Shown here in pieces: positions 34,247 to 43,048 of a DNA stretch of 64,000 bases; position 1 is the stretch's first letter; the number at the start of each line of letters is the position of its first letter. The position numbers and the translations under genes are program-made. The stretch is from Nibrella saemangeumensis (lineage in GTDB: Bacteria; Bacteroidota; Bacteroidia; Cytophagales; Spirosomataceae): assembly GCF_039541915.1 (NCBI RefSeq), contig NZ_BAABHD010000084.1:124001-188000 (forward strand), given 5' to 3'. Below the pieces are notes generated by a model. The model did no database searches. It worked only from the letters and a program-made list of their open reading frames with translations, and was not told the origin of the DNA.

Positions 34247-35251
34247 ATGAAGAAGACGTGTTCCTTTCTTCTTATAGTCTTCAGCTGGATATGTAATGCT
34301 GCTTTGGGGCAGGAACGCCTGGCTGGGCCAAAGGAATTTGCTGATAGCCTTAGAACGGTTTTAGCTCAAACCTCACAAGACACCAGCCGAGTGTTGCTGC
34401 TGTTGGAGTTATCAGGTAACTATCAGTTCTTCAAGTCGGATACCGCCGTTGTTCTTGCACAGAAAGCAATCACACTGGCTCACCAGATTCACTTTACCAA
34501 AGGAGAAATCAAAGCCTTAACCAGGCTGGGAGAAGTACTTCGCCTTCAGGGGGAGTATCCGCCCGCTTTAGAAGCGCATCTGAAGGCCCTGCAACTGAGC
34601 AGGCAAACTCATAACATTATCGAGGAAGCCAATACCTTGAGCTTTATTCTAACCGATTTGGAGGAAAGCCTACAGAAGATAACGCATCATGGCAAGCGGG
34701 CCGATAGCATTGTTAAGGGGATGCTGCAACACTCAAAAGTTAGCAGCGGTCAGAAGGAACCCACTGACCTAAACCAATTGGCTGATGAGTATCTGAAACT
34801 GGCCTATCACGGCATACGAGCCAAGGACCAGAACTTTAACGCCGACTTAAGGTTAAACCTGGATTTCAGCTTAAAACCAGTTAATATCATTCAGCAGGAT
34901 ATAGGGCGGGTCCTTTTGAACCTCTATAACAATGCTCTCTACGCCGTACAGCAGAAGCAAAAGCAAACGCAAACTGGCAACGGGTATCTGCCGCAGGTTG
35001 AAGTTACAACCCACACCACCAACGGCAAAGTCGAACTGCGAGTAAAGGACAATGGTACTGGCATTCCGACAGAAATCCTCAACAAAATTTACCAACCCTT
35101 CTTTACGACTAAACCGACCGGAGAGGGTACGGGATTGGGATTATCCTTAACTTATGATATAATAACCAAAGGGCATGGGGGTGAACTTAGCGTACTAACG
35201 GAAGCCGGTAGGTTTACCGAGTTCACTGTCAGTTTGCCCGTTGACTCGTAA
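34247..35251 (+). CDS. Internally deleted TPR histidine-kinase paralogue lacking the phospho-acceptor domain
   Basis: 334 residues. A signal-like start (MKKTCSFLLIVFSWICNAAL) and about 100 residues of TPR helices run straight into the ATP-binding half of a kinase (KITHHGKRADSIVKGMLQHS). That half keeps the N-box LLNLYNNALYAV, the G1 box DNGTGIP and the G2 region TGEGTGLGLSLTYD. Compared with the adjacent 664-residue kinase, the rest of the TPR array, the membrane helix, coiled coil and H-box (about 340 residues) are absent. The catalytic half would then face the wrong side if the leader is used for export. It may be decayed, or may bind the neighbour. Its stop overlaps the next ATG (TAATG). 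Confidence 0.75.
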   Translation: MKKTCSFLLIVFSWICNAALGQERLAGPKEFADSLRTVLAQTSQDTSRVLLLLELSGNYQFFKSDTAVVLAQKAITLAHQIHFTKGEIKALTRLGEVLRLQGEYPPALEAHLKALQLSRQTHNIIEEANTLSFILTDLEESLQKITHHGKRADSIVKGMLQHSKVSSGQKEPTDLNQLADEYLKLAYHGIRAKDQNFNADLRLNLDFSLKPVNIIQQDIGRVLLNLYNNALYAVQQKQKQTQTGNGYLPQVEVTTHTTNGKVELRVKDNGTGIPTEILNKIYQPFFTTKPTGEGTGLGLSLTYDIITKGHGGELSVLTEAGRFTEFTVSLPVDS

Positions 35252-37245
35252 TGATGATGAAAGCCTGGGCTTTTGTATTGATACTCTTTCTAAGCAGTAA
35301 GCTCACTTATGCTCAAAGCATCAGTCGGGCGGATAGTTTAGAAAACCAATTGCGACTATCTAAACCTGACACAAATCAGGTATTGATACTTAGCGCATTA
35401 GCTCTTGAGCATGTGGCTTCTAACCAAAAGTTGGCATTAAGGTATGCGCAACAGGGTATGAACCTGGCTCGGGAGTTGAAATTTCATCGAGGAGAAGCCG
35501 ATTGCTTAAGAAGGAGCGGTATTGTTTTGTTTCACCAGGGCCGCTATCCTGAAGCACTTGATATTTTCCAGCGAGCACTCGACATTAGTGAAAGTAGCAA
35601 CGACGGCTTTGGCATTGGTGCTGGTCTGGCCCACATCGGCAATATTCACCTGGTTCAGGGGCAGTACGATCAGGCAAGGTCTTATTTATTGAAAGCCCTG
35701 AAAATAGCCGAAACCATCCGTAATGAGAACGAACAGGCAAACTACCTGACTAAAATTGGCCGGAGCTATTTACAACAGGGCTATTTGGACTCCGCATCGC
35801 TATTCTATAACCGGGTTTATAAACTTATCCCCGGAAAATCGGACGTTGTTATCGCTGAGTTCTGGAAAGACATGGGTAAACTTCAAGCTAAGGAAGGCAG
35901 ACATGCTTTAGGCATGAAGTATTTTCGAAATAGCCTTCCCTATGCAATCAACAGGAGAAATTCAGTCGTTTTGAGCGAAACGTTTTTAGGGATTGCTGAT
36001 TTATACCGGAAAGCAGGCCAAATTGACTCCAGTATTTATTATGGTAGAAAAGCGCTGGACATAGCACAACGTTACAATAACCCCTCAGGTATATTAACCG
36101 CCAGTCAATTGTTATCAGAACTATACGAACGTATCAATGAGCACCAGGCTTTCCAATACCACAAGCTGGCTACGGTTGTCAAGGATAGCTTGTTTAACAC
36201 CGAGAAAGCAAACCAGATACATAACCTCTTTTATGTTGAACAGCAGCGCCAGCAAAACCTTGCGCTAACCAAACGGGAGTACACCTATAAAATCAGACTT
36301 TACAGTCTGGTATCAACGCTGATATTTCTTTTAGTGTTAGCCGTTCTGCTCTATCGCAATAACCAGAGCAAACAACGGGCTAATGAGCTTTTGCATCGTC
36401 AGAAAGAAGAGATTGAAGCCCAACGGTTGAAAGCGGAGCAAGCATTGGAGAATCTAAAGTTAGCCCAAACCCAACTCGTGCAACGCGAAAAGATGGCTTC
36501 TCTCGGTGAACTTACTGCCGGTATTGCTCACGAGATTCAGAATCCCCTGAACTTCGTCAATAACCTATCCGAAGTGAGTGGCGAGTTGGTTGATGAACTG
36601 GTGGAAGAAGCTAAGGCAGGACATACTGACGATGTCCTGGAGATTGCAGGAGATTTGAAGGAGACTCTTGTAAAGGTGAACCATCATGGAAAACGCGCTG
36701 ATGCAATCGTCAAAGGGATGCTCCAACATTCCAAAGCCAGCACCGGTCAGAAAGAACCAACCGATTTGAACCAACTAGCGGAGGAGTACCTGAAACTGGC
36801 GTATCACGGCATACGGGCGAAAGACCAAAATTTCAACGCTGACCTACGTCTGAACTTAGACACCAACCTGTCTCCCGTTAACCTCATCCAGCAGGACTTC
36901 GGCCGGGTGCTGCTCAACTTATACAACAACGCTTTATACGCCGTACAACAGAAGCAGAAGCAAACCGGCAACGGGTATCTGCCGCAGGTCGAGGTAACTA
37001 CCTATAGTAACAACGGCAAAGTAGAATTGCATGTAAAGGATAACGGCACGGGGATACCGGCTCAACTTCTTAATAAAATTTATCAACCCTTCTTTACGAC
37101 TAAACCCACTGGAGAAGGCACTGGTCTTGGTTTGTCGTTAACGTACGACATCATCACCAAAGGACATGGTGGCGAACTGAATGTACAAACCGAGGAGGGA
37201 CAGTATACTGAGTTTGTCGTTAGCTTACCTGCAACTCAAATGTAG
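35251..37245 (+). CDS. TPR-containing sensor histidine kinase
   Basis: 664 residues. Signal peptide, TPR array (about 30-330; for example GRYPEALDIFQRALDIS and GQYDQARSYLLKALKIAE), one membrane helix (about 350-369), a coiled coil, then the kinase. The phospho-acceptor is His427 in GIAHEIQNPLNFVNNL. The ATPase domain has N-box LLNLYNNALYAV, DNGTGIP and TGEGTGLGLSLTYD. Extracytoplasmic TPRs feeding a cytoplasmic kinase is a known Bacteroidota design. No response regulator gene is adjacent. Base composition is lower in G+C than neighbours (25 of 60 bases at 35281-35340). Confidence 0.9.
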   Translation: MMMKAWAFVLILFLSSKLTYAQSISRADSLENQLRLSKPDTNQVLILSALALEHVASNQKLALRYAQQGMNLARELKFHRGEADCLRRSGIVLFHQGRYPEALDIFQRALDISESSNDGFGIGAGLAHIGNIHLVQGQYDQARSYLLKALKIAETIRNENEQANYLTKIGRSYLQQGYLDSASLFYNRVYKLIPGKSDVVIAEFWKDMGKLQAKEGRHALGMKYFRNSLPYAINRRNSVVLSETFLGIADLYRKAGQIDSSIYYGRKALDIAQRYNNPSGILTASQLLSELYERINEHQAFQYHKLATVVKDSLFNTEKANQIHNLFYVEQQRQQNLALTKREYTYKIRLYSLVSTLIFLLVLAVLLYRNNQSKQRANELLHRQKEEIEAQRLKAEQALENLKLAQTQLVQREKMASLGELTAGIAHEIQNPLNFVNNLSEVSGELVDELVEEAKAGHTDDVLEIAGDLKETLVKVNHHGKRADAIVKGMLQHSKASTGQKEPTDLNQLAEEYLKLAYHGIRAKDQNFNADLRLNLDTNLSPVNLIQQDFGRVLLNLYNNALYAVQQKQKQTGNGYLPQVEVTTYSNNGKVELHVKDNGTGIPAQLLNKIYQPFFTTKPTGEGTGLGLSLTYDIITKGHGGELNVQTEEGQYTEFVVSLPATQM

Positions 37246-37305
37246 ACTTTTCGCAAAAACACTCTACCCCTTGTCCCTTGCTGCTTTCTGCTAACCTGGA
37301 AAAAG

Positions 37306-37836
37306 ATGTCAGATATTGTTCAATGGCTAAAAGAGTACTCCCCGGTAGTAGTTCTTTTACTGGCTTTAGGTGCCGGTTTAGTCTTTATTCTTCAGCAAAC
37401 GGTGGAGAAAGCAATAGGCGTGAAGATGGACACCTACGCCCGGCACCTAGAGTTAAAGCTGGAAAGACGCTCGGCTTTTATGGAAAAACTATTGACCGAC
37501 CGGTTTATCCGTATTGCTGACTTGTCTACCCGGTTAGAAAAGGTAATGACCAACATAAATCAGTTAAAGCACAACCATCCGGTTCCAAAGGATTTTATGT
37601 TAAATGGGGAGATCATACCGTTAACTGAGATATACGAGGACATAACCATTCATCGCCTAATCTTAACTGAGACATTCTACGGTCTTTTACGGAAAAAAGC
37701 GGATTTAGCTTTACAAGCTGCAAATACTAATTCTGTGGAGGATTGGGGTACAGTGACTGCCAATAGGATGCAACTTGATGAAGAACTTCGATTGGCCGTG
37801 GAAGAAACCTTCCGTATCAGCGAAATAAAGGCTTGA
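37306..37836 (+). CDS. Unrecognised single-helix membrane protein
   Basis: 176 residues: one N-terminal membrane helix (YSPVVVLLLALGAGLVFILQ, about residues 11-30) followed by a long, charged, helical cytoplasmic part (MDTYARHLELKLERRSAFME and an EELRLAVEETFRISE end). No family recognised. It follows the TPR kinase by 60 bp on the same strand and shares its lower G+C, so it may belong to the same acquired unit. A bidirectional terminator follows. Confidence 0.65.
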   Translation: MSDIVQWLKEYSPVVVLLLALGAGLVFILQQTVEKAIGVKMDTYARHLELKLERRSAFMEKLLTDRFIRIADLSTRLEKVMTNINQLKHNHPVPKDFMLNGEIIPLTEIYEDITIHRLILTETFYGLLRKKADLALQAANTNSVEDWGTVTANRMQLDEELRLAVEETFRISEIKA

Positions 37837-37903
37837 TCTGGTAGAGTTAAAGGTATCGAAATGGGCTGGGCGTTTGCCGACAAAGTGTTTTTCAATCGAT
37901 CCC

Positions 37904-37950
37904 AAAAAAGTAGCCTGACCGATACCATACCGGTCAGGCTACTTTTTTTT
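37904..37950. terminator. Bidirectional intrinsic terminator
   Basis: AAAAAAGTAGCCTGACCG and CGGTCAGGCTACTTTTTTTT pair almost perfectly around a nine-base loop, with A- and T-runs for both directions. It separates the small membrane protein gene (+) from the gene at 37958 (-). Confidence 0.92.
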
Positions 37951-37957
37951 GCACTGC

Positions 37958-39745
37958 TCAAAGGATGGTCAGCCCGGCCAGTCGCTCCTGGGCATCGGCC
38001 AGTCCGTGCGCAAAGGCTTCCCGGTCGGGACCAGCCGGGATTTCGTCCGTCAGGCGTCTGTAGTACGCGATTCCCCCGGCCAGATTTTTGGCGAACTCCC
38101 GACAGTAGGCTACCCGTTTGGTGTCTTCCGGCCGAAGGTCTTTCTGTTGCTCGTCGAGGTAACTCAGGTACTGCGTCAGTTCATTCAGAAACATATGCGG
38201 CCGATCCGGATGGCTAATCAGATCGGTGCGGCCGTAAATGTGGTCGGTCATGGTCTGAAGCGAAACCACCTTTGAAAAATAAGCGATATTAGGACCGGGG
38301 CAAATAGTGACGCTCGATCGTTTCTTGACGAACGATACATTGTAAACGTGCGTCACCGAATTGCTCAGCCCCACGCACAGGCATTCTTTTTCGAGCACCT
38401 CGGTACGTTGTTTTCCGTACTCGGCCGGGCTCAGGTCGAGCGTAGCCAGCTGGGCCAGCTTTTGTTTCTGATACTCGCGCGAAGCCGTGCAGATGGGCAG
38501 CCCGGTAAACTCCGTGTTCGTTATCAGGTGTTTTTCGGTGCACGGGCTGCCGGGCTTACCCCGATGGATACGCGCCAGTTTTTCCTGCTCCGAGCTGGTA
38601 CCCCTGAGGTAGTAAAACCGAACTCCCAGGGGCGAGGCCTTACTCAACACCACATCCGTTTCGTGGGCCTGACAGAGTTTGTGCAGCGTAGGTTCGTCGA
38701 CCGTGGTGGCTTCGGGCACCAGCAAAAAAGGCGTACCCCAGCCGGTACTATCAACCCCGTAGAGCCGGTGCAGCAGTTCGGCTTCGGCCTGGGTGCCAAT
38801 ACCACCCTGTACCGTGATCCGGATCGGGTGGGGTTCGTCGAAGGCAGGCTTGCCTTTTTGCCTTAATGCCTGGGTGTACAGACTAAACAGCGCGTCGGTG
38901 AGTTCCGCTTTTTTGGCGCTGAATTCGTCCAGAATGGGGCCGAGCAAAAAGCCGTCGGTGACAAAAGCGTGCCCCCCGCAGTTTAGACCCGACTCAATGC
39001 GGAACTCACTGACCCAGATGCCTTTTTTAGCGAGATACTTCCCCTGGATCAGGGCCGAGCGGTAATCACTCACTTTGATAACCACTTTTTTCGGAAACGC
39101 ACCCAGGCCGGTGGCTTCAAAAGCCGGGAGTGATTCGAGGTAATTGAACAGGCGCGGATTCAGACCAGCCGAAAAAATAACCGACGAGTCGGTGAGGGTG
39201 CTGTTGGCGTACCCACGCAGGGCCGTCAGCGCATCGGAGCCGTTTTCGAGCACCACACCCGACGGGTCGACATTGTTTTTGTCGACTTTCGTCATGATGT
39301 TGACATCAATGCTGCCGGGGCGGATCTGCTGCCGAAGCCAGGTCTGCAGATCCCGTTTTTCGGCACTGGGCTCAAGCTGAAGCATATGCCGGTACCTGCT
39401 TTTGAGAAAACTATCGTCGGGGAGCATATCGAAATACCGTACCAGCTCCGAACCGGCCTCAAAAGCGGCATTTTTGAGTTTACCTACCTGATCCTGCACA
39501 ATTCGGTTGACCAGGTTAAGGTAATCCGTTACCCGGCGGGCCCGGTAGTCGTCTTCGCGGTCGCTGATGGGTTCATACGGCTCATCCAACTGACCATAGT
39601 AGTATTGCCGCATCGTCTCAAGCAGCCGGTCCTCAATAATGGACATCACCGACGAAATACCAAATCGCGCTACCTTGATCGGCGTATCGACGGTAAATGC
39701 CAGACCCATAACCGGTATGTGAAAACGGTGCAAAGGGATCGTCAT
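37958..39745 (-). CDS. Conserved protein of unknown function with seven cysteines and a TIM-barrel-like GGIGT segment
   Basis: 595 residues from ATG 39745 (MTIPLHRFHIPVMGLAFTVD); a longer frame to 39784 adds 13 residues. The beginning (PVMGLAFTVDTPIKVARFGI), the strand VVIKVSDYRSAL and TVQGGIGTQAEAELLHRLYG recall the phosphate-binding turns of FMN-dependent TIM barrels such as nitronate monooxygenases. Cysteines 256, 358, 402, 419, 455, 457 and 482 include KECLCVG and could bind a metal or cluster. These are observations; I do not know the family's function. It has no signal peptide and stands alone. Confidence 0.7.
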   Translation of the reverse strand: MTIPLHRFHIPVMGLAFTVDTPIKVARFGISSVMSIIEDRLLETMRQYYYGQLDEPYEPISDREDDYRARRVTDYLNLVNRIVQDQVGKLKNAAFEAGSELVRYFDMLPDDSFLKSRYRHMLQLEPSAEKRDLQTWLRQQIRPGSIDVNIMTKVDKNNVDPSGVVLENGSDALTALRGYANSTLTDSSVIFSAGLNPRLFNYLESLPAFEATGLGAFPKKVVIKVSDYRSALIQGKYLAKKGIWVSEFRIESGLNCGGHAFVTDGFLLGPILDEFSAKKAELTDALFSLYTQALRQKGKPAFDEPHPIRITVQGGIGTQAEAELLHRLYGVDSTGWGTPFLLVPEATTVDEPTLHKLCQAHETDVVLSKASPLGVRFYYLRGTSSEQEKLARIHRGKPGSPCTEKHLITNTEFTGLPICTASREYQKQKLAQLATLDLSPAEYGKQRTEVLEKECLCVGLSNSVTHVYNVSFVKKRSSVTICPGPNIAYFSKVVSLQTMTDHIYGRTDLISHPDRPHMFLNELTQYLSYLDEQQKDLRPEDTKRVAYCREFAKNLAGGIAYYRRLTDEIPAGPDREAFAHGLADAQERLAGLTIL

Positions 39746-39792
39746 GATTAAAAGTGTAAAGTGAAAGCCTTCTGACAAATTCAAACGGTGCC

Positions 39793-40347
39793 CTATTTGG
39801 CCGGGGGGAGAATGACTTTGTCGATAATGTGCACAATGCCGTTGGACGCCTTTACGGTACCGACGATGTTGGCATCGTTGATTTTATACTTGCCATCTTT
39901 CACGGTAATGGTGGCGTCGCCCCCGTTGACCTGGTTAATTTTCTGACCATCCTGAAGGTATTCGAGCGGGTAGCCGGCCACTGATACGTGGTATTGCAGA
40001 ATATCGGCCAGTTTCTCTTTGTTTTCGGACTTCAGCAAGTCGTCGACGGTGCCGGCGGGCAGGGCTTCAAACGCTGCGTTGGTAGGGGCAAACACCGTGA
40101 AGGGGCCGGCGTTGGAGAGCGCATCCACCAGGCCGGCGGTTTGTACGGCCTTCACCAGCGTCGTGTGGTCGGGCGATCCGGCGGCTACTTTCACCACATC
40201 TTTCTGGGAGTCGTTGTCCTGTACGGCCGATTGCCCGACCGCCATAGCCGCCGATTCCTCCGTGCTGGTATCATTTTGCGTGGTAGAATCTGAGTTACAG
40301 CCCAGCAGGACGCTGGCAATCAGCAGCGTAATAAATGTCGTTTTCAT
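39793..40347 (-). CDS. Fasciclin-domain lipoprotein
   Basis: 184 residues. Lipoprotein signal MKTTFITLLIASVLLG-C, a Ser/Thr/Asp-rich linker (about 19-50), then one fasciclin (FAS1) domain: the H1 box GPFTVFAPTNAAFEAL and the H2 box NGIVHIIDKVILPP are both clear. FAS1 domains mediate adhesion or matrix contacts. Intact and of the usual one-domain length. It sits 48 bp upstream of the unknown gene at 39745 on the same strand. Confidence 0.93.
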   Translation of the reverse strand: MKTTFITLLIASVLLGCNSDSTTQNDTSTEESAAMAVGQSAVQDNDSQKDVVKVAAGSPDHTTLVKAVQTAGLVDALSNAGPFTVFAPTNAAFEALPAGTVDDLLKSENKEKLADILQYHVSVAGYPLEYLQDGQKINQVNGGDATITVKDGKYKINDANIVGTVKASNGIVHIIDKVILPPAK

Positions 40348-40626
40348 GAGTGTACGGTTTTGGGATTAATGAGAAATCGAAAATCCGGTGATAAAGATAT
40401 AGGGGTCTTTTTATCTAAATCCTGAGCACAATCCGGTCTGCGCCTGATTTTTATCATGCTTTTAGCCGATGGCAAACCGAGGCATCAATCAACGTTTATT
40501 TACACCAGCCGCTAAGTGAGTCTTACTTGTTACGCTTACTAAATAGTTTCGTGTAAGAATAGACTTCGAAGTATATATTGGGGATTGGTGAGCTGGCGCA
40601 CTAACAACCGTATACTATATGTTGCT

Positions 40627-41808
40627 TTACTGAAAAGCCAGCCAGAGATTGCGCAGGCCCAGGAAAGCGGAGACGGCTACCACCGCCAGCATCGCTATGT
40701 TCTGCCAGACGGAATTGCGGTAACGGGCATCGAGCAGTTTTGGATGATTCACCGCCCGCAGCAGAAAAATCGTTACCACCGGCAGTAATAAACCGTTGAT
40801 GGCCTGGGCCGTAATAATTACCGGCACGGGCCGGATGCCCAGCCAGCCGAACAGAAGCCCCACCCCCATAACCAGCAGCCATACCGCCCGGAACGAAGCG
40901 GAGCCGGGCGACCAGCCCAGCAGGCCCTGCGCCGTCACGGCAGCCGCCAGCGGGGCGGTCAGGCAGGAGGTAAAGCCGGCCGCAAACAGGCCAAAGGCAA
41001 ACAACTGCCCGGCCCAGCTTCCCAACCGGTCGGATAAGGTCTGGGCGACGTGCTGGAAGGAGAACTCGCCCGTTACCAGCGTACCCGCGACCAGGATCGC
41101 CATGGAAATCAGCCCGCCGATCAGGACCGCCAGGCCAACGCCCCAGCGCATTTCAGCCAGCGACTGTCCCTGACCGATACCCGACGCCAGAAACAGGTTG
41201 TAAGGGACGATTGTGGTGCCGATGAGACCGATGACCAGCACCAGCGAGTCGGTGGGCAGCGCCGGGACCACCAGTGCCCGCCCAAAAGCGACCGGCGACG
41301 GGGCCGCACTGAAAGCAACATAGGCGAAAGCCAACCCCATGCCGAACACCACCAGACCCAGAAACTGCGCAATCCAGCGGGTAGAACCTGCCCACAACAG
41401 GACGATGGCCACCAAACCAACCGCCAGCGTAAGCCAGTACACAGGCCAGCCGGTGAGCAGGCTTAGCCCGGAAACGGCCCCCAGAATGTTGCCGGCCTGG
41501 TAGGCGGCACAGCCAAACGCAACGGCCAGAAACAGGAACCAGCCAATGGCCCGCGAACGGGTCCCGTACGAGAGCGCAATGATCTGCCCCAGGCTGTGCC
41601 CCGATGCCAGGGTGATTCGGGCGGCTGCTTCCTGCAGGATAACGGTGCTGATGGCCGAAAAGGTAAGCGCCCACAGTAACGCCAGCCCAAAGCGGGAACC
41701 GGCCATGGCGCAGGTGGTTACCGTGCCCGGTCCGATAAAAGCGGCTGAGATAACCGACCAGAACAGCAGGCTGCTGAGACCGGTACGGAAGGCAAGGGTT
41801 TTGGCCAT
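40627..41808 (-). CDS. NRAMP-family transporter with non-canonical metal-site motifs
   Basis: 393 residues, about eleven membrane helices. The NRAMP framework is recognisable: helix 1 SAAFIGPGTVTTCAMAGSRF, the inter-repeat QEAAARITLASGHSLGQ and helix 6 GTTIVPYNLFLASGIGQ. In true NRAMP metal transporters helix 1 carries DPGN and helix 6 MPH. Here these read GPGT (residues 26-29) and VPY (about 200), so Asp, Asn, Met and His are all replaced. The substrate is therefore uncertain and may not be Mn2+/Fe2+. Monocistronic, divergent from the sialidase-like gene. Confidence 0.85.
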   Translation of the reverse strand: MAKTLAFRTGLSSLLFWSVISAAFIGPGTVTTCAMAGSRFGLALLWALTFSAISTVILQEAAARITLASGHSLGQIIALSYGTRSRAIGWFLFLAVAFGCAAYQAGNILGAVSGLSLLTGWPVYWLTLAVGLVAIVLLWAGSTRWIAQFLGLVVFGMGLAFAYVAFSAAPSPVAFGRALVVPALPTDSLVLVIGLIGTTIVPYNLFLASGIGQGQSLAEMRWGVGLAVLIGGLISMAILVAGTLVTGEFSFQHVAQTLSDRLGSWAGQLFAFGLFAAGFTSCLTAPLAAAVTAQGLLGWSPGSASFRAVWLLVMGVGLLFGWLGIRPVPVIITAQAINGLLLPVVTIFLLRAVNHPKLLDARYRNSVWQNIAMLAVVAVSAFLGLRNLWLAFQ

Positions 41809-41963
41809 GGGAACAACAGGGTACGGGGGTTACGGGGCTGCAAACTACAGAAATAGGCGATTCGCCTGGCCGGAACGGTATATTTTCTACCTCGTTCGTC
41901 TTTAGAATTTATCATCTTTCCATAGTAGCCTTGCGTTTCCCGTACCTAACCTTTCCAACAAGC

Positions 41964-43007
41964 ATGTATACTCTTTCCGGCTTACTGACTGCCCTGTTGC
42001 TGGTATCCTGCCAGATAGTCTTCGCCCAACCCGGTCCGCAACCCGCCGTCCTCCGCAGTCAGCTGATCTATGAGCAGGCTCCCTTTCCCCAATGCCACGC
42101 ATCGACCCTGGCCGAGACCCCACAGGGGATCGTCGCTGCCTGGTTTGGCGGTACCCACGAAAGGCATTCCGATGTGGGTATCTGGGTAAGCCACCGGCAG
42201 GGCGACCGTTGGACTGCCCCCGTGGAGGTAGCCACCGGAGTGCAACCCGATGGCAAACGACTTCCCTGCTGGAATCCGGTGTTGTTTCAGGTGCCAAACC
42301 GCGAATTGATCCTGTTTTACAAAGTAGGACCCAGCCCGTCGACCTGGTGGGGGCTGCTGAAGCGCTCGACCGATGGTGGCAAAACCTGGTCCGAAGCCGA
42401 GCGACTGCCCGATGGGATTCTGGGGCCGATCAAGGATAAACCGGTGCTGCTGGCCAACAATACCTTACTGTGCCCCAGCAGCTCCGAGCACGACAATTGG
42501 CGCGTTCACTTTGAAACGACGAATGACTGGGGTAAAACCTGGCAGAAAACCGAAGCCATCAATGATGGTAAAGCCTTCGGTGCCATTCAGCCGACGGTGC
42601 TGGTGCATAAAAACGGCCGGTTGCAGGCACTTTGCCGGAGTACCAACGGCTTTGTGGTTGAGAGCTGGTCGGCCGATAACGGTAAAACCTGGTCTCCGCT
42701 GACCAATACTGACCTGCCGAACCCGAACTCAGGGTTCGATGGGGTAACGCTGACCGATGGCCGGCATCTACTCATCTATAACCCTGTTTCCGTAAATCCC
42801 GGCAAGCGCAGCGGTCCGCGTACCCCGCTCAGCGTGGCGGTTTCGCCGGATGGTAAGCAGTGGAAGTCGGCGGTAATTCTGGAGAATGAACCCGGTGAAT
42901 ACTCGTACCCGGCCATAATTCAGACGTCCGATGGCCTGGTACACATGACCTACACCTGGAAGCGGCAGCGCATCAAATACGTGGTCGTTGACCCAAAGAA
43001 ACTTTAG
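41964..43007 (+). CDS. Secreted sialidase-family (BNR/Asp-box) protein
   Basis: 347 residues from ATG 41964; an upstream TTG at 41931 would add 11. Signal peptide MYTLSGLLTALLLVSCQIVF ends near AQPGPQP. Asp-box repeats SxDxGxxW are visible as STDGGKTWSE, TTNDWGKTWQK and SADNGKTWSP, giving a six-bladed propeller. The early QCHASTLAETPQGIVAAWFG and the late EPGEYSYPAIIQTSDGLVH are typical of exo-alpha-sialidase-like enzymes. Sialidase activity is not assured, as many relatives act on other sugars. Confidence 0.87.
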   Translation: MYTLSGLLTALLLVSCQIVFAQPGPQPAVLRSQLIYEQAPFPQCHASTLAETPQGIVAAWFGGTHERHSDVGIWVSHRQGDRWTAPVEVATGVQPDGKRLPCWNPVLFQVPNRELILFYKVGPSPSTWWGLLKRSTDGGKTWSEAERLPDGILGPIKDKPVLLANNTLLCPSSSEHDNWRVHFETTNDWGKTWQKTEAINDGKAFGAIQPTVLVHKNGRLQALCRSTNGFVVESWSADNGKTWSPLTNTDLPNPNSGFDGVTLTDGRHLLIYNPVSVNPGKRSGPRTPLSVAVSPDGKQWKSAVILENEPGEYSYPAIIQTSDGLVHMTYTWKRQRIKYVVVDPKKL

Positions 43008-43048
43008 GCAATGCGGGCCGATAGGGCTTTTTTCTTAATATTGCCGGC

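Noticed and set aside
33635..37860. Genomic island with att sites at tRNA-Leu
   Set aside because: No copy of the tRNA 3' end was found near the far edge and there is no integrase, so only the AT-rich block is reported.
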